Assembly: GCA_022833215.1 (NCBI GenBank)
Contig: JAIPUZ010000072.1
Span: forward strand, 1 to 39,615
Source of the DNA: Mesorhizobium sp.
GTDB taxonomy: Bacteria; Pseudomonadota; Alphaproteobacteria; Rhizobiales; Rhizobiaceae
Reading direction: 5' to 3'
DNA: 39,615 nucleotides
The notes below the pieces were generated by a model. That model did not search any database, was not told where the DNA came from, and saw only the letters and a list, made by a program, of their open reading frames with translations. Shown here piece by piece: positions 1 to 7,576 of this stretch; positions within the stretch are counted from its first letter, which is position 1; each line of letters opens with the position of its first letter. The translations under genes were made by a program, and so were the position numbers.

Positions 1-60
1 GTTGAGCATTTCGCGACCCACATTGCCCGTGGCGCCGACAACCGCAACCTTGAAGCCCAT
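1..60 (-). CDS. asd: Aspartate-semialdehyde dehydrogenase, N-terminal 20 residues only
   Basis: The leftward frame starts at an ATG at 58-60 and runs off the window edge, giving only 20 residues. They contain the GATGNVGREML stretch typical of the NADP-binding glycine-rich loop of aspartate-semialdehyde dehydrogenase. That enzyme reduces aspartyl phosphate to aspartate semialdehyde for lysine, threonine and methionine synthesis in the cytoplasm. Finding it near leuB and leuD fits rhizobial chromosomes, where asd often follows leuB. N-acetyl-glutamyl-phosphate reductase (ArgC) has a similar loop, but the GNVGREML wording favours Asd. The remainder of the gene lies outside the window. Confidence 0.82.
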   Translation of the reverse strand, partial: MGFKVAVVGATGNVGREMLN

Positions 61-502
61 CGAAATCTATCTCCTGTCGCTCTCCGCTTGTTTTGCTTGG
101 AGAAACCCGCCGGCCGTTTGCGGGTCCCGCCTCCCTCGGGCCGGACCCGGGGAGAGGGCGAGCAGGCCAAGGGAGATCAGACCGTGGTGGCGGTCGTTTT
201 TTTGGCCGTGGTTTTGGTCGAAAGCAGGGGCGCGAACATGCGCCCGGCGGGAGCCGGGGTCTCGCGGCTGAAAAGTCCGCGTGCGAGAAAAGCCATTGTA
301 AGGCCGCGCATGGTGGAAACGTCCTGTTCGGGGGCGCTTTTACGCGTTTTGCGTCAGGAGTCAATTGCGTCGCACTGTACAAGGGCGGCCAAGCGCAGTA
401 GGAGCGGCGCAAGATCCGTTCCGGCCGCGCTGGCTTTGCCGCCCCGCGCCCGGATTTTACTTTTCGCGGGCCACAGAAGGCCCCGTATTCCGAAAGACGA
501 CA
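61..502. other. Divergent intergenic region with several hairpins (asd / helicase leader)
   Basis: About 440 bases separate the divergent asd and helicase starts, and no credible gene is seen in either direction. Visible structure on the + strand: ACCCGC/GCGGGT arms at 105-110 and 120-125; a GACCG/CGGTC hairpin at 180-195 followed by GTTTTTTT (196-203), which resembles a weak intrinsic terminator; and a perfect GGGCGC-gaacat-GCGCCC hairpin at 228-245. The short open frames here have no ribosome site and no recognisable protein. The region must hold the asd promoter and probably a long 5' leader for the helicase. Confidence 0.5.
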
Positions 503-2374
503 ATGATGGTTGAAGGTATCGCGCCTGCGCTGGCCGAGGCGCTGGAAAAGCGCGGTTATTCCGAGCTGACGCCGGTGCAGAAGGCTGTGCTCGATCCGGC
601 GCTGGGACAGTCCGACGCGCTGGTTTCCGCGCAGACCGGCTCCGGCAAGACGGTGGCGTTCGGTCTGGCCCTTGCCCCGACGCTGCTGGGCGAAGAGACC
701 CGGTTCGGGGCGGCCGGCGCGCCGCTCGGGCTGGTGGTCGCACCGACGCGCGAGCTTGCCCTGCAGGTGGCGCGCGAGCTGTCATGGCTCTACGAACAGG
801 CCGGGGCGGCGATCGCCACCTGCGTCGGCGGCATGGACATGCGCACCGAGCGGCGAGCGCTGGAACGCGGCGCCCATATCGTGGTCGGCACGCCCGGACG
901 CCTGCGCGACCACATCACCCGTGGCGCGCTCGACATTTCCGCCCTCGCCGCCGTGGTGCTGGACGAGGCCGACGAGATGCTCGACCTCGGTTTTCGCGAG
1001 GATCTGGAGTTCATTCTCGGCTCTTCGCCGGTCGAGCGCCGTACCCTGATGTTCTCGGCCACCGTGCCGCGCGCCATCGCGACACTGGCGAAGGAATACC
1101 AGCGCGATGCCGTGCGCATCGCCGCGGCGGGCGAGCAAAAGCAGCACCATGACATCGAATATCGTGCGCTGGTGGCCACCCCTGCCGACCGCGACAACGC
1201 CATCGTCAATGTTCTGCGCTACTATGAGGCGCGCAACGCCATCGTGTTCTGCAACACGCGCGCGGCAGTCAACCATCTGACCGCCCGCCTGAACAACCGC
1301 AATTTCTCGGTGGTCGCCATGTCGGGCGAACTCAGCCAGAACGAGCGCACCCATGCGCTTCAGGCCATGCGCGACGGGCGGGCGCGGGTGTGCATCGCCA
1401 CAGACGTGGCGGCGCGCGGCATCGACCTGCCCGGTCTGGACCTGGTGATCCATGCCGATCTGCCGACCAATCCCGATACGCTGCTTCACCGCAGCGGCCG
1501 CACCGGCCGGGCAGGGCGCAAGGGCATCAGCGCCCTGATCGTGCCGCATCCGGCGCGCCGGCGTTGCGAACGCGTGCTGCAGGCCGCGCGCATCGAAGCC
1601 GAATGGGCGCGTCCGCCGTCCGCCGACGAGGTTGTCGCGCGCGACAATGAGCGCATGCTGTCCGATCCGGCGCTGTCGGAACCGGTCAGCGAGGGCGAGC
1701 GCGAATTCGTCGTCACCCTGCTCGACCGTTTCGGTCCCGAGCAGATGGCGGCCGCCTATCTGCGCATGAGCCGCGCCGGGCGCTCGGCCCCGGAATATCT
1801 GTCGGAAAGCGGGCCGCTGTCGGCCGGTGGAAAGGCTGGCGGCCATGCCGGCACGCCGTCGAAATCGCGCGACGATTTCGGCGACAGCGTCTGGTTCTCG
1901 CTGTCGGTCGGCCGCAAGCAGAATGCCGAACCGCGCTGGCTGATCCCGATGCTTTGCCGCACCGCCAATCTCACCAAGCGCGAGATTGGCGCCATCCGCA
2001 TGCAGCCGGAGGAGACCTTCGTGCAGATCGCCGCCGACAGCGCCGATGCGTTCGCTGCTGCCCTTGGGCCGCATATGACCATTCAGGGCAATATCCGCGT
2101 CGAGGCCGTGGATGGCGAGCCGGATTTCTCGCGCAGCGCCTATCGCGCGCCGCGGCCGGAAAAGAAGCCGCATCGCGGCAAGGGCGGGTTCGACAAGGAC
2201 AATGGCGAGCGCGCACCGAAAAAGAAGTTTGCGAAGGGCGACAAGCCTGCCTTTGCCGAAGCTGGCGGAAAGCCATGGGGCGACAGGAAGCCGGGCAAGC
2301 CCGGCAAGGCGAAATTCGACAAGAGCCCGGCAGCAAAACCGTCGGGGAAAAAGAAGCGGGCGAAGTCCGAATAG
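503..2374 (+). CDS. DEAD-box ATP-dependent RNA helicase with DbpA-type RNA-binding domain
   Basis: This is a cytoplasmic RNA helicase of 623 residues, of the DeaD/CsdA/DbpA type, that unwinds RNA for ribosome assembly, mRNA turnover or cold adaptation. Motifs appear in order: a Q-motif region (residues 18-27), AQTGSGKT (43-50), PTRELA (81-86), TPGR (130-133), DEAD (154-157), SAT, a second RecA domain with ATDVAARGIDLP and HRSGRTGRAGR. A DbpA-like RNA-binding domain (around WFSLSVGRKQ) follows, and then a Lys/Gly-rich basic tail. Two adjacent ATGs (503 and 506) are both possible; an upstream ATG at 365 in frame would add 46 atypical residues and is not preferred. Only a weak GAAAG precedes the start. 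The gene ends at a strong terminator shared with the convergent leuB. Confidence 0.92.
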   Translation: MMVEGIAPALAEALEKRGYSELTPVQKAVLDPALGQSDALVSAQTGSGKTVAFGLALAPTLLGEETRFGAAGAPLGLVVAPTRELALQVARELSWLYEQAGAAIATCVGGMDMRTERRALERGAHIVVGTPGRLRDHITRGALDISALAAVVLDEADEMLDLGFREDLEFILGSSPVERRTLMFSATVPRAIATLAKEYQRDAVRIAAAGEQKQHHDIEYRALVATPADRDNAIVNVLRYYEARNAIVFCNTRAAVNHLTARLNNRNFSVVAMSGELSQNERTHALQAMRDGRARVCIATDVAARGIDLPGLDLVIHADLPTNPDTLLHRSGRTGRAGRKGISALIVPHPARRRCERVLQAARIEAEWARPPSADEVVARDNERMLSDPALSEPVSEGEREFVVTLLDRFGPEQMAAAYLRMSRAGRSAPEYLSESGPLSAGGKAGGHAGTPSKSRDDFGDSVWFSLSVGRKQNAEPRWLIPMLCRTANLTKREIGAIRMQPEETFVQIAADSADAFAAALGPHMTIQGNIRVEAVDGEPDFSRSAYRAPRPEKKPHRGKGGFDKDNGERAPKKKFAKGDKPAFAEAGGKPWGDRKPGKPGKAKFDKSPAAKPSGKKKRAKSE

Positions 2375-2390
2375 GAACCTGACAAAGACA

Positions 2391-2416
2391 AAAAGGCCGC
2401 CCGGAGGCGGCCTTTT
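2391..2416. terminator. Bidirectional intrinsic terminator between helicase and leuB
   Basis: A perfect 11-bp stem AAAAGGCCGCC / GGCGGCCTTTT with a CGGA loop lies between the convergent stops (2374 and 2435). The A-run and T-run flanks give a U-tract in both directions, so it can end transcripts of both genes. Confidence 0.9.
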
Positions 2417-2434
2417 CTGTCAGAGGAACTTGTT

Positions 2435-3538
2435 TTAACCGGCGCGGTACTTCGCCACGATGGCGTCGCCCATTTCGGCGGTGCCGACCTGTTGCATGCC
2501 TTCCGACATGATGTCGCCGGTGCGGTAGCCCTCGTCGAGGACCGCCGAGATCGCTTTCTCAAGACGGTCGGCTTCCGCGACCATGTTGAAGGAATAGCGC
2601 AGGCACATGGCGAAGGAGGCGATCATGGCGATCGGGTTGGCGATGCCCTTTCCGGCAATGTCCGGTGCGGAGCCGTGGACCGGCTCGTAGAGTGCCTTGC
2701 GCTTGCCGGTCTTGGCGTCCGGTGCGCCGAGCGAGGCGGAAGGCAGCATGCCGAGCGAGCCGGTCAGCATCGCCGCAACGTCGGAGAGCATGTCGCCGAA
2801 CAGGTTGTCGGTGACGATGACGTCGAACTGTTTGGGCCAGCGCACGAGCTGCATGCCGCCGGCATCGGCCAGCATGTGGTCGAGCTTCACGTCGCTGTAC
2901 TTCGCCTTGTGGGTGGCGGTGACAACCTCGTTCCACAGCACGCCCGACTTCATGACGTTGCGCTTTTCCATCGAGGTGACATGGTTGTTGCGGGTCCGGG
3001 CCAGCTCGAAGGCGACCCCTGCAATGCGCTCGATCTCGAAGGTATCGTAGATCTGCGTGTCGATGCCGCGCTTCTGGCCGTTGCCGAGATCGATGATCTG
3101 CTTGGGTTCGCCGAAATAGACGCCGCCGGTCAGCTCGCGCACGATGAGGATGTCGAGACCCTCCACCACCTCCTGCTTGAGAGAGGAGGAGGCGGCCAGC
3201 GCCGGATAGCAGATGGCGGGGCGCAGATTGGCGAACAGTTCGAGGTCCTTGCGCAGGCGCAGCAGGCCGGCTTCCGGGCGCACCTCGTAAGGTACGTCGT
3301 CCCACTTCGGACCGCCGACCGCGCCGAACAGAACCGCGTCTGCCGCCAGCGCCTTTTCCATGTCTCCTTCCGAAATCGCCTGCCCGTGCGCGTCGTAGGC
3401 GCAGCCGCCGACAAGGCCCTCTTCGGTGGCGAAACCGGTGCCGTCTTCGTTCATGACCGCGATCAGTTTCTTCACCTCCGTCATCGCCTCGGGGCCGATG
3501 CCGTCGCCTGGGAGGAGGAAGAGTTTTTTCGAAGCCAT
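2435..3538 (-). CDS. leuB: 3-isopropylmalate dehydrogenase
   Basis: A 367-residue cytoplasmic enzyme, the normal length for the family. It oxidatively decarboxylates 3-isopropylmalate to 2-oxoisocaproate with NAD, the third step of leucine synthesis. The N-terminus reads [12 protein letters not shown], the substrate-loop and metal-binding regions include [12 protein letters not shown], and the NAD-specific C-terminal stretch has [18 protein letters not shown]. All are hallmarks of LeuB rather than isocitrate dehydrogenase. The ATG at 3536-3538 is preceded on the coding strand by a GGGGAAA stretch as ribosome site. leuD lies 1.5 kb upstream in the same direction, with a secreted-protein gene and a VOC gene in between; leuC is not in the window. 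Confidence 0.97.
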   Translation of the reverse strand: MASKKLFLLPGDGIGPEAMTEVKKLIAVMNEDGTGFATEEGLVGGCAYDAHGQAISEGDMEKALAADAVLFGAVGGPKWDDVPYEVRPEAGLLRLRKDLELFANLRPAICYPALAASSSLKQEVVEGLDILIVRELTGGVYFGEPKQIIDLGNGQKRGIDTQIYDTFEIERIAGVAFELARTRNNHVTSMEKRNVMKSGVLWNEVVTATHKAKYSDVKLDHMLADAGGMQLVRWPKQFDVIVTDNLFGDMLSDVAAMLTGSLGMLPSASLGAPDAKTGKRKALYEPVHGSAPDIAGKGIANPIAMIASFAMCLRYSFNMVAEADRLEKAISAVLDEGYRTGDIMSEGMQQVGTAEMGDAIVAKYRAG

Positions 3539-3640
3539 GAGATATTTCCCCGAGGAATTTTTGAACCGCCGCTTTGCTAGCCGTGCCGGCGCGCTTGCGC
3601 AAGACGAAAGCGGCAGCCTCCGCCATCGACGGAGGCGCGG

Positions 3641-3991
3641 CTACAGGTGCGATAAGATGTTGACCAGCCGGCCGAAGGGATCGCGGACATAGAAGCGGCG
3701 CACGCCCCACGGCTCGTCGGCGGGTCCGTATTCTATGCCGAAGCCGGCCGCCTTCATGCCGGCAAGCGCGGCCCCGACATCGTCCACCTCGATGGAAAGA
3801 TCGGGCACGGGAGTTCCGGAGCCGCCTTCCGTAGCGAAAGAGACCTGCACCGCCATCTGGTCAGCCGATCCCCATGTGGCGATCCAGCCATGATCCATGA
3901 GAAGGTCGAGGCCGAGCACATCGCCATAAAAGCGCCGCGCCGCCGGGAGGTCAGCGGCCGCGACATTGGCGACGATGCGCCGGACCTTCAT
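3641..3991 (-). CDS. VOC (glyoxalase/bleomycin-resistance fold) family protein
   Basis: A 116-residue single-domain vicinal-oxygen-chelate protein. The opening ADLPAARRFYGDVLGLDL and closing VRRFYVRDPFGRLVNIL are the usual two beta-alpha-beta-beta-beta halves of the fold. Members are metal-dependent lyases, dioxygenases or drug-binding proteins, and the substrate cannot be read from sequence. Its ATG lies only 2 bases after the stop of the secreted-protein gene upstream, so the two are very likely co-transcribed and perhaps translationally coupled. No clear terminator is seen between its stop and leuB. Confidence 0.85.
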   Translation of the reverse strand: MKVRRIVANVAAADLPAARRFYGDVLGLDLLMDHGWIATWGSADQMAVQVSFATEGGSGTPVPDLSIEVDDVGAALAGMKAAGFGIEYGPADEPWGVRRFYVRDPFGRLVNILSHL

Positions 3992-3993
3992 GG

Positions 3994-4836
3994 TTATTCG
4001 CGCCCCGCGAGCGCCTTTTCCATGGTTTCCCGCAAATCGGCAGGCCAGTTCGCGGTCGCCGGCCAGGTTTCGGGTGTCCTGCCATCGGTCTGGCGGGCCA
4101 GATAGAGTTTCTCATTGGTCGCGTCGATGGCCATGAAGCCGTCATATGTGCCGCAGGCGTGCGGAATGCAGCCGTCGCCATAGATCAGGCCCGAGGCGGT
4201 CTTTTCCGGCTCGCCGCTGACCAGAAGGCTGGTCGCCACTTCTTCGAGCCTGTCGCCCAGAAGCTCTCTGGCCTGACTGTAGACAGCCTCGTTCTGGAAT
4301 GCATCGATCATGCTGCCGAGCCTTGCGGGGTCGACATCCTTCCATGTCGTTCCCGCTTCGGGGGCGTAGGTCAACTCGCCGGCGGTGGCAAAACCGTCCT
4401 GCGGGGTCCAGCGCTTCACCATGCCGGATGTGCCCGGTGTCAGCCATGGCACGAAATAGAGCCAGTCGCCGGCGACCGCCGTTACCGGGGCACCGCAATC
4501 GTCCTCACCGATGCCGGCGCGCCGGATCGCGCCGTCCTCGCCCTTCCACACCATGACCTTGGCCGGACCGCAGGCATTGCCGCCGTCACCGACATCGAAG
4601 AGCGCAACCTCGGTATCTCCGAGTCTGGCGATCTGGTCGAAATAGATCACATAGGCGCTGGCCAGTTCCTTGTCGCCGAAGGAAAGGGTCTTTTCGCCAT
4701 ACTCTTCCTTCTGGGTGATGGTGAAGGCTCCGTCTGAGAACGGAATGGATTGCGGCTCATCGCTCTGGGCGAATGCGCCGGCGCAAAGGCCGAGGCCGGC
4801 CAGTGCTGCGAGGGACGGGCGGACAAAGTGTTTCAT
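3994..4836 (-). CDS. Secreted protein of unknown function with Ivy-like CxPHxC motif
   Basis: A 280-residue protein with a Sec signal peptide: a basic start, a hydrophobic Ala/Leu core, and AFA before Gln24 as the probable cleavage site. The mature part has just four cysteines (89, 114, 223, 228). Near the C-terminus, residues 222-229 read GCIPHACG, followed by a beta-strand-like segment ending in LYLAR. This resembles the CKPHDC protective loop of Ivy-type lysozyme inhibitors, which inserts into the enzyme active site. The rest was not recognised. The start at 4836 is chosen because GGAGG lies just upstream and the signal peptide begins there; an in-frame ATG 15 codons earlier lacks support. 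It sits 2 bases before the VOC gene, in a likely operon. The Ivy link is inference from a short motif, and a generic periplasmic protein is the alternative. Confidence 0.72.
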   Translation of the reverse strand: MKHFVRPSLAALAGLGLCAGAFAQSDEPQSIPFSDGAFTITQKEEYGEKTLSFGDKELASAYVIYFDQIARLGDTEVALFDVGDGGNACGPAKVMVWKGEDGAIRRAGIGEDDCGAPVTAVAGDWLYFVPWLTPGTSGMVKRWTPQDGFATAGELTYAPEAGTTWKDVDPARLGSMIDAFQNEAVYSQARELLGDRLEEVATSLLVSGEPEKTASGLIYGDGCIPHACGTYDGFMAIDATNEKLYLARQTDGRTPETWPATANWPADLRETMEKALAGRE

Positions 4837-4978
4837 GTTTGCGAACCTCCGGTTGCGCGGTGATCGCTTTCCCGACCGCATTAACCGAATCGGGATGGCT
4901 TGCTGAAGGGCAAACTAGGGAGAGGGCCAGGTGCTGTCCACCTTGCGCATGAGCGGAATCGAATGTGCCAGAAAGCAA

Positions 4979-5011
4979 AACGGGATGCGAAGGTTCACCC
5001 CGCATCCCGTT
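4979..5011 (-). terminator. Intrinsic terminator downstream of leuD
   Basis: Perfect arms AACGGGATGCG / CGCATCCCGTT (4979-4989 and 5001-5011) form an 11-bp hairpin with an 11-base loop. On the leuD strand the stem is followed by TTTTGCTTTC. A separate T-rich run at 5016-5021 lies on the other side, so weak bidirectional action is possible. Confidence 0.8.
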
Positions 5012-5031
5012 CAATCTTTTTTCGAAACCTG

Positions 5032-5637
5032 TCAGGCCCAGGGGCGCGTTTCGGCGTTCTTCTGCTCGAAAGTGCTGATCGAGCCGGCCTTCTCCATGGT
5101 CAGGCCGATATCGTCGAGGCCATTGAGCAGGCAATGCCGACGGAAGTCGTCGAGATCGAAGGTGATCGTGCCGCCATCCGGCCCATGGATTTCCCTGGTT
5201 TCAAGATCGATCGACAGGGTGGCGTTGGCGCCGCGCGAGGCGTCGTCCATCAGCTTGTCGAGATCTTCCTGGCTGACCGTGATCGGCAGGACGCCGTTCT
5301 TGAAGCAGTTGTTGTAGAAGATGTCGGCGAACGAGGTCGAGATGACGCAGCGGATGCCGAAGTCGAGCAGGGCCCATGGCGCATGCTCGCGGCTCGAGCC
5401 GCAGCCGAAATTGTCGCCGGCGACGAGGATCTGGGCGTTGCGGTAGGCCGGCTTGTTGAGGACGAAGTCGGGATTTTCCGTCCCGTCCTCGTTGTAGCGC
5501 ATCTCGGCGAACAGTCCCTTGCCGAGCCCGGTGCGCTTGATCGTCTTTAGATAATCCTTGGGGATGATCATGTCGGTGTCGACATTGACGATCGGCAGGG
5601 GTGCGGCGACGCCGGTGAGCTGGGTGAACTTGTCCAT
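5032..5637 (-). CDS. leuD: 3-isopropylmalate dehydratase small subunit
   Basis: A 201-residue protein, the normal size for the bacterial LeuD subunit. With LeuC it forms the iron-sulfur isopropylmalate isomerase, converting 2- to 3-isopropylmalate in leucine synthesis. Signature segments are [15 protein letters not shown] near the N-terminus and [17 protein letters not shown], the swivel-domain substrate loop of the aconitase superfamily. The ATG at 5635-5637 is chosen because the family begins MDKFTQLTG; the frame is open for 32 more codons without family similarity. The large subunit LeuC is not in the window. A strong terminator follows, so leuD is transcribed separately from leuB. Confidence 0.96.
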   Translation of the reverse strand: MDKFTQLTGVAAPLPIVNVDTDMIIPKDYLKTIKRTGLGKGLFAEMRYNEDGTENPDFVLNKPAYRNAQILVAGDNFGCGSSREHAPWALLDFGIRCVISTSFADIFYNNCFKNGVLPITVSQEDLDKLMDDASRGANATLSIDLETREIHGPDGGTITFDLDDFRRHCLLNGLDDIGLTMEKAGSISTFEQKNAETRPWA

Positions 5638-5719
5638 GGCTTGTGCCCGTAGTGTCGTTGCGGGAGTTGCTGACCTTCGCTTTACACAAAGCCGGCGCAT
5701 AAGGAAAGGCGCGGAGCGG

Positions 5720-5760
5720 CCATGGTGCAGCAAACGCCGCTTCCTGCACCATGGTGCAGG
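5720..5760. promoter_or_regulatory. 18-bp perfect palindrome plus half-copy between leuD and GNAT gene
   Basis: Positions 5743-5760 read CCTGCACCATGGTGCAGG, a perfect 18-bp palindrome. An 11-base copy of its right part, CCATGGTGCAG, recurs at 5720-5730, giving arms spaced 29 bases centre to centre. It lies in the 169-bp divergent region, about 105 bases upstream of leuD and 47 bases upstream of the acetyltransferase gene. Symmetry and position suggest an operator for a dimeric regulator acting on one or both genes. The regulator is not identifiable here. Confidence 0.55.
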
Positions 5761-5806
5761 CGATCATGCCCTTCTAGGCTGGTTAGCGAACCGGGAGAAG
5801 AAGCGC

Positions 5807-6250
5807 ATGAACGACATCACCATCAGGCCGTTGCAGCAGGGCGACCATGACGACTGGCGGCGGCTGTGGCGTGCCTATCTGGAGTTCTACGAGACGGAAC
5901 TGCGGCAGGAGGTCTATGCGGCCACATGGGAGCGGCTGTTCCTGCCCGGCGAATATGAACCGAAGGGCTTCATCGCGCTGGCCGATGGCAGGGCTGTGGG
6001 CCTCACCCATTACATGTATCACCGGTCGGGCTGGTCGCTGGCCAACAAATGCTACCTTCAGGACCTGTTCGTCGATCCGTCGGTGCGCGGCGGCGGGGTC
6101 GGTGCGGCGCTGATCGAGGCGGTGCGCAAGGCGGCGCGGCAAGCGCAGGCGGGCGAGGTCTACTGGCTCACACATGAGAGCAATGCCACGGCGCGCCGGC
6201 TTTACGACCATGTGGCGACGAATACCGGCTTCCTCAAATACCGGCTCTAG
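5807..6250 (+). CDS. GNAT family N-acetyltransferase
   Basis: A 147-residue single-domain acetyltransferase that transfers acetyl from acetyl-CoA to an unknown amine. The acetyl-CoA pyrophosphate-binding loop is visible as VDPSVRGGGVG (residues 89-99), followed by a helix and a C-terminal strand region with NATARRLYDHV, typical of the family. The ATG at 5807 is preceded by GGGAGAAG and matches the usual N-terminal TIRPLQQGDHDDW strand. It is divergent from leuD and 54 bases upstream of the VWA gene. The substrate is unknown. Confidence 0.88.
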   Translation: MNDITIRPLQQGDHDDWRRLWRAYLEFYETELRQEVYAATWERLFLPGEYEPKGFIALADGRAVGLTHYMYHRSGWSLANKCYLQDLFVDPSVRGGGVGAALIEAVRKAARQAQAGEVYWLTHESNATARRLYDHVATNTGFLKYRL

Positions 6251-6304
6251 GCCGAGGCCGGCGTCGTCATTTTACAAAGCGGCGAAAAGCGTTACAACGC
6301 CGGC

Positions 6305-7498
6305 ATGTTCATACCCTTCTTCCTCGAACTGAAAGCGGCAAAGGTGCCCGTCTCGCTGCGGGAATATCTGTCGCTGCTGCAAGGGATGGAAGCAGGGCTT
6401 GTCGATTACGATGTCGAGGGTTTCTACTATCTGGCGCGCACCGCGCTGGTGAAGGACGAGCGCTACATCGACCGCTTCGATCAGGTGTTCGCGCATGTCT
6501 TTCGCGGCGTAGAGGCCGTTGCCGGGGAAGGCGGCATCGATGTCGCCAATCTGCCGGAAGAGTGGCTGCGGCGGCTGGCCGAAAAGCACCTGAGCGATGA
6601 GGAAAAGCGGCTGGTCGAGGCGCTCGGCGGCTTCGAGAAGCTGATGGAAACGCTGCGCCAGCGGCTGGAAGAGCAGAAGGGCCGCCATCAGGGCGGATCG
6701 AAATGGATCGGCACCGCCGGCACCTCGCCTTTCGGCGCCTATGGCTACAACCCGGAAGGCGTGCGCATCGGCCAGCACGAAAGCCGCCACCGGCGCGCCG
6801 TGAAGGTCTGGGACCGGCGCGAATTCCGTAATCTCGACGATTCGGTGGAACTGGGCACACGCAACATCAAGGTGGCGCTGAAACGCCTGCGCCGCTGGGT
6901 GCGCGACGGGGCCGTCGAGGAGCTCGACCTGCACGGTACCATCCATTCCACCGCCGAGCATGGCTATCTGGATGTGAAGACCCGGCCGGAGCGGCGCAAT
7001 GCGGTGAAGCTTCTGATGTTCTTCGACGTTGGCGGCTCGATGGACGACCACATCAGGAGCGTGGAAGAGCTGTTTTCGGCCGTGCGCACGGAGTTCAGGC
7101 AGCTCGAATATTTCTACTTCCACAACTGCCTCTACGAGGGCGTGTGGAAGGACAATCGCCGCCGCCATGCCGAGGTCATTCCGACCTTCGACGTGCTGCA
7201 CAAATACGGCTCTGACTACAAGGCGATCTTCGTGGGCGACGCTTCGATGAGCCCCTATGAGATCAGCCATCCGGGCGGCTCGGTGGAGCATTGGAACGCG
7301 GAAGCCGGTGCGGTTTGGCTGCAGCGCGCGCTTGCCCAGTGGCCGAACGCGGTGTGGCTCAATCCCATTGCCGAAAAGCACTGGGGCTACACCTATTCCA
7401 TCGGCCTGATTAAAGAGCTGTTCGGGCAGCGCATGTATCCCCTCACGCTGGCCGGGCTGGAGGCGGCGACGAAGCAGCTTGGCCGCGCCGTGCATTGA
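6305..7498 (+). CDS. CoxE-like VWA domain protein
   Basis: A 397-residue cytoplasmic protein of the CoxE-like VWA family. A helical, charged N-terminal half (residues 1-200) precedes a von Willebrand A domain that begins KLLMFFDVGGSMDDH (MIDAS motif at 241-246) and includes a FVGDASMSPYEI segment near 310. In the MIDAS the first Ser position of DxSxS is Gly; I recall this form in close relatives. CoxE in the carbon-monoxide dehydrogenase cluster works with a MoxR-like AAA+ ATPase to load metal cofactors. No MoxR-type gene lies next to this one, so its partner is unknown. No Shine-Dalgarno sequence is visible before the ATG; a MFIPFFLELK start is usual for the family. Confidence 0.88.
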   Translation: MFIPFFLELKAAKVPVSLREYLSLLQGMEAGLVDYDVEGFYYLARTALVKDERYIDRFDQVFAHVFRGVEAVAGEGGIDVANLPEEWLRRLAEKHLSDEEKRLVEALGGFEKLMETLRQRLEEQKGRHQGGSKWIGTAGTSPFGAYGYNPEGVRIGQHESRHRRAVKVWDRREFRNLDDSVELGTRNIKVALKRLRRWVRDGAVEELDLHGTIHSTAEHGYLDVKTRPERRNAVKLLMFFDVGGSMDDHIRSVEELFSAVRTEFRQLEYFYFHNCLYEGVWKDNRRRHAEVIPTFDVLHKYGSDYKAIFVGDASMSPYEISHPGGSVEHWNAEAGAVWLQRALAQWPNAVWLNPIAEKHWGYTYSIGLIKELFGQRMYPLTLAGLEAATKQLGRAVH

Positions 7499-7576
7499 AA
7501 ATCGCCGGGTGCTGGTCAGGCCGGTTGCCTGATCCTATCTTTGCCGTAAGGCAAATCGCTCCCGCAGGAGAATTTC

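Noticed and set aside
88-513. Forward open frames between asd and the helicase, up to about 140 codons
   Set aside because: No ribosome site, low-complexity Arg/Pro/Ala translation, and they overlap structured DNA; more likely a leader region than genes.
782-2173. Reverse open frame of over 460 codons within the helicase gene
   Set aside because: Antisense to canonical DEAD-box motifs, and no homologous features.
5743-5760. NtrC-like binding site (TGCACC and GGTGCA halves)
   Set aside because: The half-sites look like NtrC ones, but known NtrC sites have about five bases between the GCACC and GGTGC halves and here there are only two; no sigma-54 promoter was seen.
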